Shown here: positions 5,086 through 6,487 of the stretch, in pieces
Layout: each line of letters opens with the position of its first letter
How positions within the stretch are numbered: position 1 is the first letter of the stretch
Assembly: GCA_900551465.1 (NCBI GenBank)
Contig: URWL01000119.1
Coordinates: 1 to 6,487, forward strand
Direction: 5' to 3'
DNA length: 6,487 nt
Origin: an uncultured Blautia sp.
GTDB taxonomy: Bacteria > Bacillota > Clostridia > Lachnospirales > Lachnospiraceae
Translations under genes and position numbers: made by a program
The notes under the pieces: model-generated
The model's database searches: none
Told to the model about the DNA's origin: nothing
The model's input: the letters and a program-made list of their open reading frames with translations, nothing else

Positions 5086-6487
5086 CTATCTATCATCCAT
5101 TCTTTCTGTAAGAAAAACAGAAAGTCTGAGATATAAGTTCTGCACAGGCTCTGCCATATGCGCCGCATCAAGACCTGTGATCTCTTTTATTTTTCGCAGC
5201 CGGTAAAACAGAGTACTCCGTCCCACATAAAGCTCGGAAGATGTTGCTACCGTGTTTCTTTCGTTCAAAATATAAAGAACAAGAGTCTTATAAAGTTCTG
5301 TCCCATTGACTGCATCATATTCTTTTAATTTTATAAGTTCATAAGCACAAAGCTCCTGAGGTCTGAATTCCCTGCAGCACAGATCGCCTATATAGTCCAT
5401 AGCAATATCGTCAAAAGTATAGGACCACATCATATCATTTTTCTTTCTGCAGTATTCCAGAGCCACCGAAGCCTGTCTGTAATAGCAGTCCAGCTCTGTC
5501 AGATTATGAAACAGATTACTGAAGCCTGCTTTATAAAGTCCATCCCTCAGAATGCTGGAAATGTCCGAGGTATAATGATCATTCATATTCAGATTGATAA
5601 TAATACATACCCGGTTATCTACAGAAATCGCCTTGCTTCCTACAACCCTTGCCTCCACATAGTTACAGAGACTTGTGGGAGAAGCCCCGGGATTTCCTTC
5701 CTCTTCTTCCACGTCCAGACGCACACATACATAGCGGTCATCTGTTTTCCATCCGCACTGTACGATCCGGCTTACAATTTCCGAGTCCGAAAACCTTTTG
5801 CCCTGAATCATTCCTACCAGCATAACTTCCAATGCATGTTTATAGGTATTTTCCATACGGCCTCTTCTGGAAAGAGTGCGGCGGATCAGATCTGCCAGAT
5901 ATTCTGCCGCTATAAACTGTCCTGGTTTCAGAGCGCTGTCCAGTTCACAGATCACCAGCCTCGCCTCGTAGCTGTCGTACTCATCCCATATATTCACATA
6001 GATATCGCGATGACCTCTAAGCTCTGCAGAAAAAAGATTCGCCCCTCTGGTAGTAAGAGTATGCAGGTATTCTTTATCTGTTTTAAACTCATTGAGAACT
6101 TCCAGGGGAGTGATCAGCAGTCCTGTGCTTTCATCCTTCTCCCAGTTGATCATCCCTTCTCTCCATACAGGACAGGAAATCACATTCAGCCTGGCATCAT
6201 GGATAAAGAGAGGGTTCTGGAAATACTCATAGCTGGCCCGGCATAATTCCTCCACACTTCCTTCTCTGATCATAATATTTTTGAGACTGTCCGCCCAGGA
6301 AATATGGAATCGGAAAATGTCCTGGCATAAATTCATAAGCTCCATAAGGTCCGTTTCTTCCGGAAGCCGGATAATGGGATTTTTCCCATTATCCCAGCCC
6401 TTTGGAATGTCCCCGGTAAGTATCAGGGCGCAGGGCATATCAGGGATCAGCGCATCTGCAAGCTCTTCTCCTTTCACAATATAAGCA
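5086..6487 (-). CDS. PucR/CdaR-type transcriptional regulator heading the operon, N-terminus outside window (partial)
   Basis: The visible 466 residues are the C-terminal part of a regulator that family lengths suggest is ~520-560 residues. The frame is open to the window edge; the GTG at 6477 is preceded in frame by Ile, Tyr and Ala codons with no ribosome binding site, so it is probably internal. Visible residues ~1-60 look like the end of an N-terminal signal domain and ~75-220 like a PAS/GAF-type sensor (EELCRASYEYFQNPLFIHDA). Residues ~225-390 are the CdaR-like middle region, and ~398-455 the PucR C-terminal helix-turn-helix with LYVGRSTLFYRLRKIKEI. No membrane segment is visible. It lies 16 bp upstream of, and on the same strand as, the URO-D-like genes, so it is probably co-transcribed and likely controls this operon in response to its substrate (inference). 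No purine or sugar-diacid catabolic gene is nearby, so neither the PucR nor the CdaR ligand can be assumed. Confidence 0.9.
   Translation of the reverse strand, partial: AYIVKGEELADALIPDMPCALILTGDIPKGWDNGKNPIIRLPEETDLMELMNLCQDIFRFHISWADSLKNIMIREGSVEELCRASYEYFQNPLFIHDARLNVISCPVWREGMINWEKDESTGLLITPLEVLNEFKTDKEYLHTLTTRGANLFSAELRGHRDIYVNIWDEYDSYEARLVICELDSALKPGQFIAAEYLADLIRRTLSRRGRMENTYKHALEVMLVGMIQGKRFSDSEIVSRIVQCGWKTDDRYVCVRLDVEEEEGNPGASPTSLCNYVEARVVGSKAISVDNRVCIIINLNMNDHYTSDISSILRDGLYKAGFSNLFHNLTELDCYYRQASVALEYCRKKNDMMWSYTFDDIAMDYIGDLCCREFRPQELCAYELIKLKEYDAVNGTELYKTLVLYILNERNTVATSSELYVGRSTLFYRLRKIKEITGLDAAHMAEPVQNLYLRLSVFLTERMDDR
5102..5124 (-). other. Stem-loop at the 3' end of the regulator gene, ahead of the first URO-D-like gene
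   Basis: CTTTCTGT and ACAGAAAG form a perfect 8-bp stem around a 7-base loop, which is UUUUCUU on the operon transcript. It lies within the last codons of the regulator and its base is 17 bases upstream of the next gene's ribosome binding site. No U-tract follows it, so it is not a standard intrinsic terminator. It could mark RNA processing or stabilise the downstream message; chance is also possible in coding sequence. Confidence 0.35.

Noticed and set aside
5070..5171. N-terminal extension of the upstream URO-D-like protein to 5171
   Set aside because: It would overlap the regulator's coding end, encodes residues unlike the family, and the strong ribosome binding site favours 5069.
5506..6246. 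246-codon plus-strand open frame opposite the operon regulator
   Set aside because: It is antisense to a well-supported regulator, with no family features or start signal.
1..6487. CRISPR arrays, tRNA or rRNA genes, transposases, attachment sites
   Set aside because: No regularly spaced repeats, RNA-gene signatures or mobile-element genes were seen; nearly all bases are within the six coding regions.

Overview
The window reads as a stretch of chromosome from an anaerobic, low-to-mid-GC Firmicute, most likely a clostridial or Lachnospiraceae-type gut or sediment bacterium. The grounds are the codon use, strong GGAGG-type ribosome binding sites, tight gene packing, and the families present: PucR/CdaR-like regulators, uroporphyrinogen-decarboxylase-like (URO-D-like) proteins, a ferredoxin-ASKHA corrinoid activator and DUF2284. 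The organism assignment is inference; no rRNA or other marker gene is present.

Layout. Bases 1-1023 (+) carry the C-terminal 340 residues of a PucR/CdaR-type transcriptional regulator whose start lies left of the window. It converges on, and overlaps by 25 bp, a minus-strand operon that fills the rest of the window. Read in its own direction (right to left), the operon has five genes. The first is a second PucR/CdaR-type regulator, whose N-terminus lies beyond base 6487. Next come two tandem URO-D-like proteins of 335 and 334 residues. The fourth is a 496-residue [2Fe-2S]/ASKHA protein of the RACo/DUF4445 type, which reductively reactivates corrinoid proteins. The last is a 182-residue cysteine-rich DUF2284 protein. 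Junctions are 16 bp, 19 bp, 0 bp (TAAATG) and a 1-base overlap (TAATG), so a single transcript with translational coupling at the 3' end is very likely. No stretch of 300 bases lacks a gene, and no RNA gene, CRISPR array, mobile element or convincing intrinsic terminator was seen. The operon promoter must lie right of the window.

How the genes may work together. An activator of this type implies a cobalamin-dependent methyl-transfer system, and URO-D-fold proteins include the methyltransferases that act on methyl-corrinoids (MtaA, MtbA, CmuA). Neither URO-D-like protein has the heme-enzyme RQAGR motif, so they are not HemE. The HxCG zinc signature of MtaA-type enzymes is also altered: the Cys position is His in both copies, and the distal Cys is kept in only one. 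The best working model is a substrate-induced corrinoid methyltransferase (for example demethylase) module. In it the regulator senses the substrate, the two URO-D proteins handle methyl transfer, the activator repairs Co(II) corrinoid, and DUF2284 may serve as a redox or metal partner. The corrinoid protein is not in the window and should be looked for upstream of base 6487 or elsewhere in the genome. The substrate cannot be told from this sequence.
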